A stretch of 64,000 nucleotides of DNA from Liquorilactobacillus uvarum DSM 19971 (GTDB taxonomy: Bacteria > Bacillota > Bacilli > Lactobacillales > Lactobacillaceae), in NCBI RefSeq assembly GCF_001434935.1, contig NZ_AZEG01000006.1:62001-126000 (forward strand), read 5' to 3'. Every line of letters starts with the position of its first letter. Position 1 is the first letter of the stretch. The notes under the pieces are model-generated. The model worked only from the letters and a program-made list of their open reading frames with translations, was not told the DNA's origin and did no database searches. A program made the translations under genes and the position numbers. Of this stretch, positions 17,211-26,151 are shown one piece after another.

Positions 17211-18038
17211 TTAGTGAATTAAAGCAAAATAGCCAATTACAATGATACCTAAAACAATACGATACCATCCGAAGGCTTTGAAGTCATTTTTCTTAACGTA
17301 ATTCAGCAAGAAGCGAATAGATATGTATGCAACGATAAAAGAAACGACAACGCCAACTGCAAGAACGACCCCTGGTAAACCGACTAAAGACCCACCATGT
17401 TTAAAAAATTTGTAGAGCTTTAGAAGAGAAGCACCGAACATAGTCGGAATTGCGAGAAAGAATGAGAACTCAGTTGCTACATAGCGAGAAGCTCCAATGG
17501 TAATTCCACCTAAGATAGTTGAACCGGAACGTGATGTACCAGGGACAAGTGAAAGAATCTGAAAGAGTCCGATTGCAATTGCTGTTCTATAGGATAAAGT
17601 ATTTAAGTCAGCATACTTTGGCTCGATGTCTCGATTGCGATTCTCAATAAGAATAAATAATATACCATATACAATGAGAGCCATAGAAACAACAAACCAG
17701 TTCATCAGATGCTCATCCATCCAGTCATTTAGCGGTAAGCCGATAACTGCAGACGGGATGACTGCAACGATAACTTTTTTCCACAATGTCCAAGTACTTT
17801 TCTTTTCAAGCGCATTTTTTCGAGGTGACCATGGATTCAATTTGTGGAAGTAGATAACGACAACTGCCATGATTGCTCCGAGCTGTATGACAACGTTAAA
17901 CATGTCAATGAATTGAGATGATTGTTCCAACTTGATGAATTGATCGACCAATACAAGATGCCCAGTTGAACTAATAGGCAAGAACTCAGTGACACCTTCA
18001 ACTATTCCTAATATTATAGCTTTGATAATATCAAACAT
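17211..18038 (-). CDS. uppP: Undecaprenyl-diphosphatase
   Basis: The 275-residue polytopic membrane enzyme carries the BacA/UppP motifs '[14 protein letters not shown]' (about residues 14-27) and 'P-G-T-S-R-S-G-S-T' in the second half. It dephosphorylates undecaprenyl diphosphate, recycling the lipid carrier for cell wall synthesis, and often gives bacitracin tolerance. ATG with AAGGAG. Single gene, convergent with the EEP gene. Confidence 0.95.
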   Translation of the reverse strand: MFDIIKAIILGIVEGVTEFLPISSTGHLVLVDQFIKLEQSSQFIDMFNVVIQLGAIMAVVVIYFHKLNPWSPRKNALEKKSTWTLWKKVIVAVIPSAVIGLPLNDWMDEHLMNWFVVSMALIVYGILFILIENRNRDIEPKYADLNTLSYRTAIAIGLFQILSLVPGTSRSGSTILGGITIGASRYVATEFSFFLAIPTMFGASLLKLYKFFKHGGSLVGLPGVVLAVGVVVSFIVAYISIRFLLNYVKKNDFKAFGWYRIVLGIIVIGYFALIH

Positions 18039-18183
18039 AAAAAATCTCCTTCATACATAAAAAATTAATTTCACTGTATCATCATACTTCATTTAACACG
18101 GATAAACAATTTTAGTTAGTTGTTTTATGTTCGCTTAAAAAAAAATTAATTACCTCATTGTTTTTTCAGAACAATCTTTTATC

Positions 18184-18236
18184 TGTCCGCATACAAAACA
18201 GAACCTGCAAAATAGTTTCTTAACTGTTCTGCAGGT
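18184..18236 (-). terminator. Terminator after the hydratase gene
   Basis: GGACCTGCAGAACAGT read on the minus strand pairs with a later AACTATTTTGCAGGTTC stretch (18186-18236), followed by a T-containing tail. It lies just downstream of the hydratase stop. Confidence 0.6.
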
Positions 18237-18261
18237 CCTACTAATTTAAAACTATAACTAC

Positions 18262-19068
18262 CTATTTTGTAACCTTTAGTTCTACAGTACCTAAACCACG
18301 GCTGAAAGATACGTCCCATTTCCCAGCGGTCAGTTTTGGTGGTAGGACGAACGTTCCAGATGAAACCATTTGTCCTGCTGCAAATTTTTTGTTTTGCGAC
18401 TCAAGTTTTTCAACAAGCCAGTGAAGAGACTTGAGTGGGTTGCCTAATACTTCCGATGAAACACCATTTTTAACTTTTTTACCGTCATGATGTAATTCGC
18501 ATTTTACATCTGCAAGTTCAGCAACTGAGGAAAACACCTCGTTTGTATTGTATTCCTGACCATACACAACAAGACCTCCAACAGCAGCATCCGACATGAC
18601 CATGTATTTAGAAAGCGTTGGAAACCAGTCTTCAAAACGCGAATCGGGAACTTCAAGTCCACCCGCGACTGTTGTTTTATTCATCAAATCTTCAAGCGAA
18701 TCAGATGCTGAAAGATCCTCTTTTGCACGAAATTCAAGTTCGACTTCAACTAGAGGTTCCATTAAGTCCTGCAAGCTTACAGTAACAGGTGCTTTTAGAA
18801 AATGACTGGTTACTTGGGCTCCATAAAGAGGGGAGTCCGAAGCAAACATCTTTTGAGTCTCAGCACTTGTTAAAGAGACTTTATAACCACCGACTTCCTC
18901 ATTCTTTAGTTCAGTTAGACGTTCCTGAACCTTATATGCCGTGTCAGTATCTGTCACTAGGTCTTTCCAATCAGTTTCTTTGAGAGGTTTCTTTGATGAG
19001 TAAGCGTTAAAAAGTTCCTGCGCAAATTTTTCTTCTGTTTTTGATAATGTAGTAGTTTGTTGTGTCAT
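18262..19068 (-). CDS. 2-keto-4-pentenoate hydratase/FAH-family protein
   Basis: The 268-residue product belongs to the MhpD-type hydratase/decarboxylase branch of the fumarylacetoacetate hydrolase superfamily. Features are 'Y-K-V-Q-E-R-L', 'G-G-Y-K-V-S-L-T-S', the metal-binding E-V-E-L-E-F around residues 115-120, and 'V-L-G-N-P-L-K-S-L-H-W-L' late. Relatives hydrate 2-oxopent-4-enoate in aromatic ring cleavage pathways, yet no other such gene is near. The ATG at 19068 follows GGAGG; an upstream in-frame extension lacks a ribosome site. It lies behind a T-box leader and a 37-codon ORF, which suggests a link to amino acid supply. True substrate unknown. Confidence 0.8.
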   Translation of the reverse strand: MTQQTTTLSKTEEKFAQELFNAYSSKKPLKETDWKDLVTDTDTAYKVQERLTELKNEEVGGYKVSLTSAETQKMFASDSPLYGAQVTSHFLKAPVTVSLQDLMEPLVEVELEFRAKEDLSASDSLEDLMNKTTVAGGLEVPDSRFEDWFPTLSKYMVMSDAAVGGLVVYGQEYNTNEVFSSVAELADVKCELHHDGKKVKNGVSSEVLGNPLKSLHWLVEKLESQNKKFAAGQMVSSGTFVLPPKLTAGKWDVSFSRGLGTVELKVTK

Positions 19069-19134
19069 AATGAATCTACCTCCGTTTAGTATATTTATAT
19101 TATTAATAACAACTGAGATAGCCTTCACTGCCTT

Positions 19135-19248
19135 TTACTTATGCCCACGAGCGTGAGGACTATCTGGTAAATCTTGGAAACAACTTGTTAGTTTATTAAT
19201 CTGAATATCGCTTTCATCAGAATTTTTAATACCACTTTCACCTTTCAT
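19135..19248 (-). CDS. Small ORF (37 residues) between T-box leader and hydratase
   Basis: A 37-codon frame begins with ATG at 19248, preceded by AGGTGAGGA, and ends 66 bases before the hydratase start. The product is hydrophilic, starts M-K-G-E-S-G-I and ends D-S-P-H-A-R-G-H-K, with one Cys. It has no membrane segment and no family I recognise. Its ribosome site and position just after the T-box terminator suggest that it is translated, either as a small protein or as a leader coupled to the hydratase. Confidence 0.5.
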   Translation of the reverse strand: MKGESGIKNSDESDIQINKLTSCFQDLPDSPHARGHK

Positions 19249-19285
19249 AGGTCCTCACCTCACTTTAGATTAGTTTAAATTCGAA

Positions 19286-19595
19286 TAAAAAACGTCCTCT
19301 GATTTAAAAAGAACACATCACTTTTTAAATCAGAGGACGTTAAAAACGCGCTACCACCTCAGTTTATATTTTCATTACTGAAAATACCTCAAGCAAACTA
19401 TCAAACAATCAATTTGCTGGCCTGATAATGGCGGCAGCCAGTGCAAGTTACTATTTAAAAATTTCGATGCACAACTCCTAGGTGATTTTCGCCTATCCTC
19501 TTCAGTCCATCTTGCACCAAACGATGGCTCTCTAAGCTGATTCACATAAACTACTTTCCTAATCGACGTTTTCTCTCACTCGAATTTAATTATTG
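19286..19595 (-). ncRNA. T-box riboswitch leader
   Basis: On the minus strand the T-box sequence GAGGTGGTAGCGCG lies at 19360-19347, followed by a long terminator stem (AACGTCCTCTGATTTAAAAAG paired around 19340-19291) and TTTTTT. Upstream are a Stem I-like region with AGTA, an AGAGAG bulge, a CCATC/GATGG distal stem around 19530-19505, and further hairpins. Uncharged tRNA binding would favour the antiterminator. I could not place the specifier codon with confidence, so the amino acid is not assigned. Confidence 0.88.
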
Positions 19596-19600
19596 ACTGT

Positions 19601-19629
19601 ATCTTAAACTTTAAATTTAATCTTGTCAA
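19601..19629 (-). promoter_or_regulatory. Promoter of the T-box transcript
   Basis: On the minus strand TTGACA (19629-19624) and TAAGAT (19606-19601) are 17 bases apart, placing the transcript start just ahead of the T-box leader. Confidence 0.75.
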
Positions 19630-19773
19630 GACTTTTTACAAATTTTGTTGTTTAGAGTTAGCACAAAGGAAAGGGTACTAGAAAAACTGAAAATCATGCT
19701 TGTTATTATTTGTTAACTATAGTTGAAATGTAGTACGCTTACGATGAAAAAAGATTTTGAGAGGGGCCTATTT

Positions 19774-20595
19774 ATGAAAAAGTGTGCAATAGTCATACTT
19801 GCCGTGAGCAGTCTGCTGCTGACTGGCTGTACCTCACAGTCAAATGAAGCAAAGACTAAGGGCAGCACAAAAATAGGGATAAAAAATACAACAAAAAATG
19901 GTTCTGCCAAGAAGAAAAGCGCGCAAAAAAGGACATCTGCTGCTAGTGGTACAAAGGATTCACCAAAACAGACAGCAAGAATAACCATGCTTAATCGTAA
20001 ATTGCGAACTGCATTAGGAAATGTTTTGTTGCCGACCGCTGATGGTTTGACCAGCGGCAGTCGCACAATGAATGTCCGTTATGATGGCGATACTGCTAAT
20101 TACGCGATTTTTTATAGTGTCGGGGAAAAAGCTAAGAGTTTTAATGCTGACGATGTAGCGCAGGAGACGCCGTATGCCGAGTTTACAAAGAGGACATATA
20201 ATACGACTGAAGAGGCAGCTCAGCAGATAGAACATAAAACATCAGCTGATTTTAAGGGGTTGTCGACCATCGATTTGGACCATAATATTCAAGGCTATCT
20301 GGATGCGAGAGCAGGGCAACGCTATCTAAGCTGGAATGAAGGAAACTGGTCACTTACTATTTATTCAACCGCTGCTCAAGAGAAAAAAGCGGAGCAGATG
20401 GCGAGAAAAACAGTTGGATTATTAGAGAGACATGTATTGCCTGTGCCGCGATTATACGGACAAGTCTCTTTTGAGGCTGACAAGCAGAGTGGTCAGCATA
20501 ATCAGACTATAATATGGCAGGATGAAAAAACTGTTTTTAAGTTGAGTGCGTATGATTTCGAAACGGCAATTAAGATGGTTGCAAGTGTTAAATAG
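19774..20595 (+). CDS. Predicted lipoprotein of unknown function
   Basis: The 273-residue product begins with a lipoprotein signal peptide (M-K-K-C, hydrophobic core, lipobox L-T-G-C). A Lys/Ser/Thr-rich linker follows to about residue 70, and then a globular domain with 'R-Y-L-S-W-N-E-G-N-W-S-L-T-I' that resembles substrate-free adhesion or stress domains only in general terms. I see no family signature. The ATG at 19774, after GAGAGGGG, is preferred over the upstream in-frame ATGs because the signal peptide then starts at residue 1. Probably surface-bound. Confidence 0.75.
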   Translation: MKKCAIVILAVSSLLLTGCTSQSNEAKTKGSTKIGIKNTTKNGSAKKKSAQKRTSAASGTKDSPKQTARITMLNRKLRTALGNVLLPTADGLTSGSRTMNVRYDGDTANYAIFYSVGEKAKSFNADDVAQETPYAEFTKRTYNTTEEAAQQIEHKTSADFKGLSTIDLDHNIQGYLDARAGQRYLSWNEGNWSLTIYSTAAQEKKAEQMARKTVGLLERHVLPVPRLYGQVSFEADKQSGQHNQTIIWQDEKTVFKLSAYDFETAIKMVASVK

Positions 20596-20754
20596 TTAAC
20601 AACAACTTTTCAATATCTCGATTAAGAAGTAAAGTCCCTATTAAAAGTATGTGAATAAGAGGTCAGTTTGCAAAGTATTTTATATCTAAGAACCAAAAGC
20701 TGTAATTTTTAAAAATATTTTGCAAAATGTATTTTCTTTTAGGCTTAATTGGTT

Positions 20755-20787
20755 TATACTGACTATGGGTTTAGAAATATTCTAAAC
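20755..20787 (+). promoter_or_regulatory. Promoter -10 and palindromic operator of ahpC-ahpF
   Basis: TATACT (20755-20760) is followed by a perfect 8-bp inverted repeat, GTTTAGAA-ATA-TTCTAAAC, at 20769-20787, which would cover the transcription start. Position and symmetry point to a repressor site. It resembles a PerR box (TTATAAT-N-ATTATAA) with a few changes, but the regulator is an inference. Confidence 0.6.
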
Positions 20788-20809
20788 AATTTAAAAGGAG
20801 GCTGTTTTT

Positions 20810-21373
20810 ATGAATTTCATCAATCAAAAGTTAGCAGATTTCAAGGTCAATGCGTACCAGCAAGGGGAAACAAAAGAGATAACAACAGCAGATGTAATAG
20901 GAAAATGGTCAGTTTTTTTCTTCTATCCAGCTGATTTCTCATTCGTTTGTCCGACAGAATTAGGTGATTTGCAAGATCATTATGAGGAATTCAAAAAGGC
21001 CAATGCAGAAATTTTCTCTGTCTCAGAAGATAGTGAGTTTGTACATAAAGCATGGGCTGAAGCAACCGATACAATAGGCAAAGTTCAATACCCAATGCTG
21101 GCTGATCCTGCTGGAAAATTAGCACGTTTTTTTGGAGTTTTGGATGAAGAAGCCGGTCAAGCATTTCGTGGAGTATTCATTGTTGATCCTGAAGGTAAAA
21201 TTAAATCTTATACGATCAATGACATGGGTATCGGTCGCAATGCAGGTGAAATATTGAGAACACTTGAAGCAGCACAGTTTGTTGCGGAGCATGGTGATAA
21301 GGTTTGCCCAGCCAACTGGCATCCAGGTGAAGATACTATTACACCAAGTCTTGATTTAGTTGGAAAAATATAG
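20810..21373 (+). CDS. ahpC: Alkyl hydroperoxide reductase subunit C (2-Cys peroxiredoxin)
   Basis: The 187-residue protein is full length for AhpC. The peroxidatic Cys is in 'S-F-V-C-P-T-E' (about residue 47) and the resolving Cys in 'K-V-C-P-A-N-W' near the C-terminus (about 166). It reduces H2O2, organic hydroperoxides and peroxynitrite, and is recycled by the AhpF encoded 12 bases downstream. The ribosome site AAAAGGAGG is strong. The palindrome at the promoter suggests peroxide-responsive control. Confidence 0.96.
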   Translation: MNFINQKLADFKVNAYQQGETKEITTADVIGKWSVFFFYPADFSFVCPTELGDLQDHYEEFKKANAEIFSVSEDSEFVHKAWAEATDTIGKVQYPMLADPAGKLARFFGVLDEEAGQAFRGVFIVDPEGKIKSYTINDMGIGRNAGEILRTLEAAQFVAEHGDKVCPANWHPGEDTITPSLDLVGKI

Positions 21374-21385
21374 TGAAATGAGACG

Positions 21386-23071
21386 ATGAGGATGGCAGAA
21401 AAACACATTTATGACACAGTCATTATAGGGGCTGGTCCAGCAGGTTTATCCGCAGGAATTTATGCTGGAAGAGCAACTTTGGACACATTGATTATCGAGA
21501 ATGATCAAGTTGGGGGCCAAGTTACAACGACTTCTGTTGTATGGAACTATCCTGCTGTTGAAAAAATTGATGGTACGGCATTAATGAATAAAATGCAGGA
21601 GCAAGCAGTGTACTTTGGCGCTGAAATAACGCGTGACAATGTAGAAGCATACGATTTTGACGGAGATGTTAAAGTCGTGCACGGAAGTAAAAAAGATTAC
21701 TATTGTCGTAGTGTTATTTTAGCGACAGGAGCAAAGCCGAGAAAATTAGGATTTCAAGGTGAGGACGAATTTAAAGGACGCGGAGTTGCATATTGTTCAA
21801 CATGTGATGGAGAATTGTTTAGCGGGATGCAGGTGTTCGTCGTTGGAGGCGGGTATGCAGCAGCAGAGGAAGCCGATTATCTCACTCGTTATGCACGTCA
21901 TGTGACTGTAATTGTACGTGAGGCAGAATTTACATGCGCGCCTCTAACAGCAGCTCGTGCTCTAAATAATCCTAAGGTCGATGTTAAATTTAATACAGAA
22001 CTAGCTGCTGTAAGCGGGGATAATTATCTGACAAGTGCGCATTTTGTCGATAATAAAACTGGTAAAGAGACTGTATACCACGTGCCTGTAAATGAACAAA
22101 CATTCGGTGTTTTCATCTATGTAGGGACACAGCCTGCTACTAAGGGGTTTACTGAATATATTGATTGTGATGAGCATGGGTATGTTAAAGTTGACGCTTG
22201 CCAAAAAACAAGTACAGACGGTGTTTTTGCAGCTGGTGATGTTGTGGCTAAACCGCTTCGCCAAATCGTTACTGCGGCTGCTGATGGAGCTAGTGCAGCT
22301 ACAGCGGCAGAGCATTATGTTACCGAACAGAAACAGCGGCTTAATATTCCTGTTCATCCCGCCGTGGATAAACAAAAGCAACCGAGGAAAGTTTTGGGCC
22401 AGGCGACTGACCTAGATACAAAAGCAGAAGAAAAGTCTGTACAGCATCAAGGGGAATGGTTCAATTCAGATTTGCAAAAACAGCTGCAGAGTGTTTTTAG
22501 CAAATTGAAATCGGACGTTGTTTTGTTGCATTTGGATGACGGAAGTTCTAAAAGTCAGGAATTGGGTGGATTTGCAAAGGAATTTGCTGAGCTTGATACA
22601 CATATCCATTATGAGCTCAAACACGTAGCGGCGTCAAAAGGTCAGCGCTTGCCAGCGCTGAGTATTTTGGATGCTGAGCAGAATTCTTTGGGAATCAGTT
22701 TTAGCGGAATCCCTACAGGACACGAATTAAATTCACTTGTATTGGCGCTCTACAATGTCGCGGGGCCAGGACAAGCAATTGATTCGGCACTAGAAGAACG
22801 TATCAAAAAATTACCAAAAACAAAAATTGAGATTGGAATTGCATTAACTTGCCATTTTTGCCCAGATGTTGTGTCAGCTTGTCAACATATGGCAGTTCTT
22901 AATTCTAACGTTTCTGCTGAAATGATAGATCTGCAAATGTTTCCAGAGCTAAGAACCGAAAAACATATTATGAGTGTTCCAGCTACTATTATTAATGATG
23001 GTGACGTGATTTTTGGAAGCCAGACTTTGGAACAGTTAGTAGCTGCCTGTGAAAAAGTAGCTGCAATCTAA
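21386..23071 (+). CDS. ahpF: AhpF-type peroxiredoxin reductase with permuted domain order
   Basis: The 561-residue flavoprotein has an N-terminal thioredoxin-reductase module: FAD motif G-A-G-P-A-G (15-20), redox pair C137-S-T-C140, NAD(P)H motif G-G-G-Y-A-A-A (154-160) and 'A-A-G-D-V' near 290. A linker (about 320-370) leads to the tandem thioredoxin-fold region, with C489-H-F-C492-P. In enterobacterial AhpF the thioredoxin region is N-terminal, so here the order is reversed. It should still pass electrons from NAD(P)H to AhpC. The ribosome site is weak and the start could be two codons later; translation may be coupled to ahpC. A GGACCTGCG hairpin terminates the operon. Confidence 0.92.
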   Translation: MRMAEKHIYDTVIIGAGPAGLSAGIYAGRATLDTLIIENDQVGGQVTTTSVVWNYPAVEKIDGTALMNKMQEQAVYFGAEITRDNVEAYDFDGDVKVVHGSKKDYYCRSVILATGAKPRKLGFQGEDEFKGRGVAYCSTCDGELFSGMQVFVVGGGYAAAEEADYLTRYARHVTVIVREAEFTCAPLTAARALNNPKVDVKFNTELAAVSGDNYLTSAHFVDNKTGKETVYHVPVNEQTFGVFIYVGTQPATKGFTEYIDCDEHGYVKVDACQKTSTDGVFAAGDVVAKPLRQIVTAAADGASAATAAEHYVTEQKQRLNIPVHPAVDKQKQPRKVLGQATDLDTKAEEKSVQHQGEWFNSDLQKQLQSVFSKLKSDVVLLHLDDGSSKSQELGGFAKEFAELDTHIHYELKHVAASKGQRLPALSILDAEQNSLGISFSGIPTGHELNSLVLALYNVAGPGQAIDSALEERIKKLPKTKIEIGIALTCHFCPDVVSACQHMAVLNSNVSAEMIDLQMFPELRTEKHIMSVPATIINDGDVIFGSQTLEQLVAACEKVAAI

Positions 23072-23134
23072 TAATAGTTAGTTTTGGAGAAGCATTTAGG
23101 TTAAACATGTGAAAGCAGATAAATAAATATTAAG

Positions 23135-23182
23135 AAGGACCTGCGCGGCAAAGATGTATTTTGTCCGCAGGTCCTTGTTTGT
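23135..23182 (+). terminator. Terminator of the ahpC-ahpF operon
   Basis: AAGGACCTGCG (23135-23145) pairs with CGCAGGTCCTT (23166-23176) and is followed by GTTTGTTT. Confidence 0.8.
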
Positions 23183-23241
23183 TTATGTCTTTTGTGAGTG
23201 TATGATGAAGGTATTCACAGGCAGAGAAGTGGTTTTGAAAA

Positions 23242-24027
23242 ATGGCAAAAGTTAAAAAATTAATAAAACTGAGTACTGCAGTTTCCGCAATAATTTTACT
23301 TTTGGGAGGAGCATGGTGGTATCGGCAAGCAAATTTTCTTCGAAAAGTTAAGGTGCAAAAAAATGAGATTCCGACCCTTTTTATACCGGGGTATATGGGT
23401 AACCGATTTTCTTTTGGCGGAATGATTTTTAGATTGGATCATTATGGACTAGGAACTAAGGCGATGGTTGTTCATGTAAGTGCAAAGGGCAGAATCACTT
23501 TTGCTCAAAAAGCATCTTTAAAGTCTAGAAATCCTTTGATTCAAGTCTTGTTTGAAAATAATCGAAATGAGAAGCTTGAAGCTGTACAGTTAAGCAAGGT
23601 ATTAACTAAGCTAAAGCAAAAGTACAATATCTCGAAAGTCAATTTAGTTGGACATTCGAGTGGTGGAAACATTGTTTTTAACTATCTAATTAGCAAAGAT
23701 GCTAAAGATTCGCGAACACCGCAAGTGAGCAAATTCGTAAACATCGCAACTACTTTCCCCGGGCTTAGAAAAAAGGGTAAAAAATTAGATTCGGAATTGA
23801 GTATTCTGAATATTGCAGGTAATATTTGGAATTGGAAAACGGATGGTGGTATTCCGTTGAACAAGGATCTGTCTTTAGGAATGATTGTTAAACCTTATGT
23901 TAAAAGTTATCAAGTCAAGGTGATTGATGGGAGCCCACTAATGGCATATCATAGCATGTTGCATGAGAATGGAGAAGTTGACCGCGATGTAGCTGAGTTT
24001 TTGTTTAATGAGAATGGACATAAGTAG
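23242..24027 (+). CDS. Alpha/beta hydrolase, DUF915 family, membrane-anchored
   Basis: The 261-residue protein has an N-terminal membrane anchor (about residues 11-28) and an alpha/beta-hydrolase fold of the DUF915 'cell surface hydrolase' type common in lactobacilli: 'P-T-L-F-I-P-G-Y' oxyanion strand, nucleophile elbow G-H-S-S-G-G (Ser about 144), and a late His in 'A-Y-H-S-M-L-H-E-N'. Substrate unknown; esterases and lipases of this group act outside the membrane. ATG start; the ribosome site is weak (AGTGG). Confidence 0.85.
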   Translation: MAKVKKLIKLSTAVSAIILLLGGAWWYRQANFLRKVKVQKNEIPTLFIPGYMGNRFSFGGMIFRLDHYGLGTKAMVVHVSAKGRITFAQKASLKSRNPLIQVLFENNRNEKLEAVQLSKVLTKLKQKYNISKVNLVGHSSGGNIVFNYLISKDAKDSRTPQVSKFVNIATTFPGLRKKGKKLDSELSILNIAGNIWNWKTDGGIPLNKDLSLGMIVKPYVKSYQVKVIDGSPLMAYHSMLHENGEVDRDVAEFLFNENGHK

Positions 24028-24130
24028 TGAAAGAGTGAATTATACGGTCATGTACTTACTGGTTCGAGCATGCGATAGACGGCATAAAAAAGCGAAGAGA
24101 AACTGTTGTAAAGCCGATTAAAATTTGAAA

Positions 24131-24159
24131 TTGAACACATAAAATTGTTATGATATATT
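24131..24159 (+). promoter_or_regulatory. Promoter of the fructokinase gene
   Basis: TTGAAC (24131-24136) and TATATT (24154-24159) are 17 bases apart, with a TGA extended -10. Confidence 0.65.
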
Positions 24160-24218
24160 TATTCGTGATTTGAGTTAGTAGAAACTAATTTTTTATAATT
24201 TGAAAGAGGTGCTTATAA

Positions 24219-25091
24219 ATGCTATTAGGCAGTATCGAAGCAGGTGGTACCAAATTTGTCTGTGCAGTGGGCAACGAAGATTATCGGGTTAAGAACAGTG
24301 TTAAATTCCCAACTACGACCCCAGAAGAAACTTTGGGCAAAGCAATTGAATACTTTAAGAAGTTTAAAATCGAGGCTTTATCTATCGCATCTTTTGGGCC
24401 GATTGATGTGCAGTATACAAGTAAAACGTATGGCTTTATTACCAATACACCGAAACCTGGTTGGAAAAATGTTGATTTCGTAGGTCTGCTCAAAAAAGAG
24501 TTAGATGTGCCTATCTTTTTTACAACAGATGTTAACGGTTCAGCGTTTGGTGAGTATACGGTTGCGCAGCTTTTTAATGAAAAGATCAAATCACTGGTTT
24601 ATTTGACAATTGGAACTGGCGTTGGCGGCGGTGCAATTATTGATGGAGAAATTCTTGGAACTAAGGGACATCCTGAGATGGGGCATGTTTATTTAAAAAG
24701 ACATCCTGCTGATTCAGGTTTTGAAGGAATCTGTCCGTTCCATAAAGATTGCTTAGAGGGATTGGCCGCAGGACCCTCCATCAAAGCCAGAACCGGAATT
24801 GCTGGTGAAAAAGTTGCTCAAGATGATAAGGTTTGGGATATACTGTCATATTATATCGCTCAGGCAGCTATCCAGCAGACATTGATTTTGCGTCCTGACA
24901 ATATTATTTTCGGTGGTGGAGTCATAAGTGAAAGATTGCTTAAGAAAGTAAGACGTGATTTTGAAAAATTGAACAATGGCTATATCGATATTGATGACTT
25001 GGAAAATTATATTCGTATGCCAAGAGTTAAAAACAATGGATCCGCTACTTTGGGTAACTTCGCACTGGCTTTTAATGAGCTTCATAAGTAG
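24219..25091 (+). CDS. scrK: Fructokinase, ROK family
   Basis: The 290-residue kinase has the ROK N-terminal phosphate loop 'G-S-I-E-A-G-G-T-K-F-V-C-A-V', 'D-V-N-G-S-A' and 'T-I-G-T-G-V-G-G-G', then the zinc-binding pattern H-x-Y-L-K-R-H plus C-P-F-H-K-D-C-L-E-G seen in Bacillus-type fructokinases. It phosphorylates free fructose to fructose-6-phosphate. GAAAGAGG precedes the ATG. No sucrose gene is adjacent; it is monocistronic here and could serve fructose released elsewhere. Confidence 0.92.
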   Translation: MLLGSIEAGGTKFVCAVGNEDYRVKNSVKFPTTTPEETLGKAIEYFKKFKIEALSIASFGPIDVQYTSKTYGFITNTPKPGWKNVDFVGLLKKELDVPIFFTTDVNGSAFGEYTVAQLFNEKIKSLVYLTIGTGVGGGAIIDGEILGTKGHPEMGHVYLKRHPADSGFEGICPFHKDCLEGLAAGPSIKARTGIAGEKVAQDDKVWDILSYYIAQAAIQQTLILRPDNIIFGGGVISERLLKKVRRDFEKLNNGYIDIDDLENYIRMPRVKNNGSATLGNFALAFNELHK

Positions 25092-25203
25092 TTAAAGCTT
25101 AATTTTATTGTAGTGGTGGTCCAAATCGTGGAAGCTTTATACTTTTTAAGCGTGTTATGTTAGTTTTTATGCGGATATTTATTATTATGCGGAGATGAGA
25201 TTA

Positions 25204-26109
25204 ATGACGCTGGATCAACTTTTTTATGTTATCGAATTGTCGCAGCAGCGTACACTAGCAGATACTGCAAATGTATTGCATATCAGCCAATCTGGGTTAA
25301 GCAAAGCAGTGTCTCAATTGGAAGATGAGCTAGGAGTAAAAATTTTTGAACGCAATCGTTACGGAACCGAATTGACCCCAGAAGGGAAGGAATTGATCCC
25401 TTTTATCCAAGAAGTCATAGATAATACGTTGAAATTCAAGGATTATGCAACTAATTTAGGCACAAAGTCAAAAAAGGAAGTATTCCGTGTGGCGTTTGCA
25501 AACACAATTTTAAGGCCATTTCTGCAAGAGTATTTAAAAATGCAGGCGAGTGGAATAGACTTCAGAATGGATTTGAGTCAAGCATCATCCGCAAAGGTCG
25601 TTGAACGTGTTGCTCATCATGAGATTGACCTCGGTTTTGCGGCAATTAATGATTATAATCATCAATACATCAAAAAACTTGAATTTAAACCAGTTCATGA
25701 AGGACATCTACGGTTGTTTACATCCAAGCAGAATAAAATATTAAATGCTGATTACATTGATACTGCGCAAATTAGAAAGCAACGTTTTGTACTGTTTGAT
25801 GATCCATATAACGATGCAGTCTTTCGACACTTACAATTTTTATGCGGACCCTTAGACGTTATTTTAAGAACTTCTGATCCTTGGACGATTGTTTCATCGA
25901 TTAAAAGACTTAATGCGGTTACCTTAGCCCGCGACTGGCAAGCACTTTTTTCGGTTTATTCGCCTTTGGTAGAGCTTCCGCAGCTTAGTATAGGACATCT
26001 TGTTAACGATCAATTCGAACTTGGGTGGGTATACGATGATGAGGTAATGTTACCATCGGTGCTTAAAGAACTGATGCGAAGAGTAACTGACAGATTAAAA
26101 AAAACATAG
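25204..26109 (+). CDS. LysR-family transcriptional regulator
   Basis: The 301-residue protein has an N-terminal winged helix-turn-helix ('T-L-A-D-T-A-N-V-L-H-I-S-Q-S-G-L-S-K-A') and a C-terminal effector-binding domain. I use ATG 25204 because GGAG lies at a workable distance; the ATG nine bases upstream abuts that site. It faces the ene-reductase gene at 26332-27516 tail to tail, so its target is not given by divergence. Unlike most LysR proteins it has no divergent partner. Confidence 0.88.
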   Translation: MTLDQLFYVIELSQQRTLADTANVLHISQSGLSKAVSQLEDELGVKIFERNRYGTELTPEGKELIPFIQEVIDNTLKFKDYATNLGTKSKKEVFRVAFANTILRPFLQEYLKMQASGIDFRMDLSQASSAKVVERVAHHEIDLGFAAINDYNHQYIKKLEFKPVHEGHLRLFTSKQNKILNADYIDTAQIRKQRFVLFDDPYNDAVFRHLQFLCGPLDVILRTSDPWTIVSSIKRLNAVTLARDWQALFSVYSPLVELPQLSIGHLVNDQFELGWVYDDEVMLPSVLKELMRRVTDRLKKT

Positions 26110-26151
26110 GTTTTGAAACACTTTAATTAATATAATACAAGGTTTTAAAGA

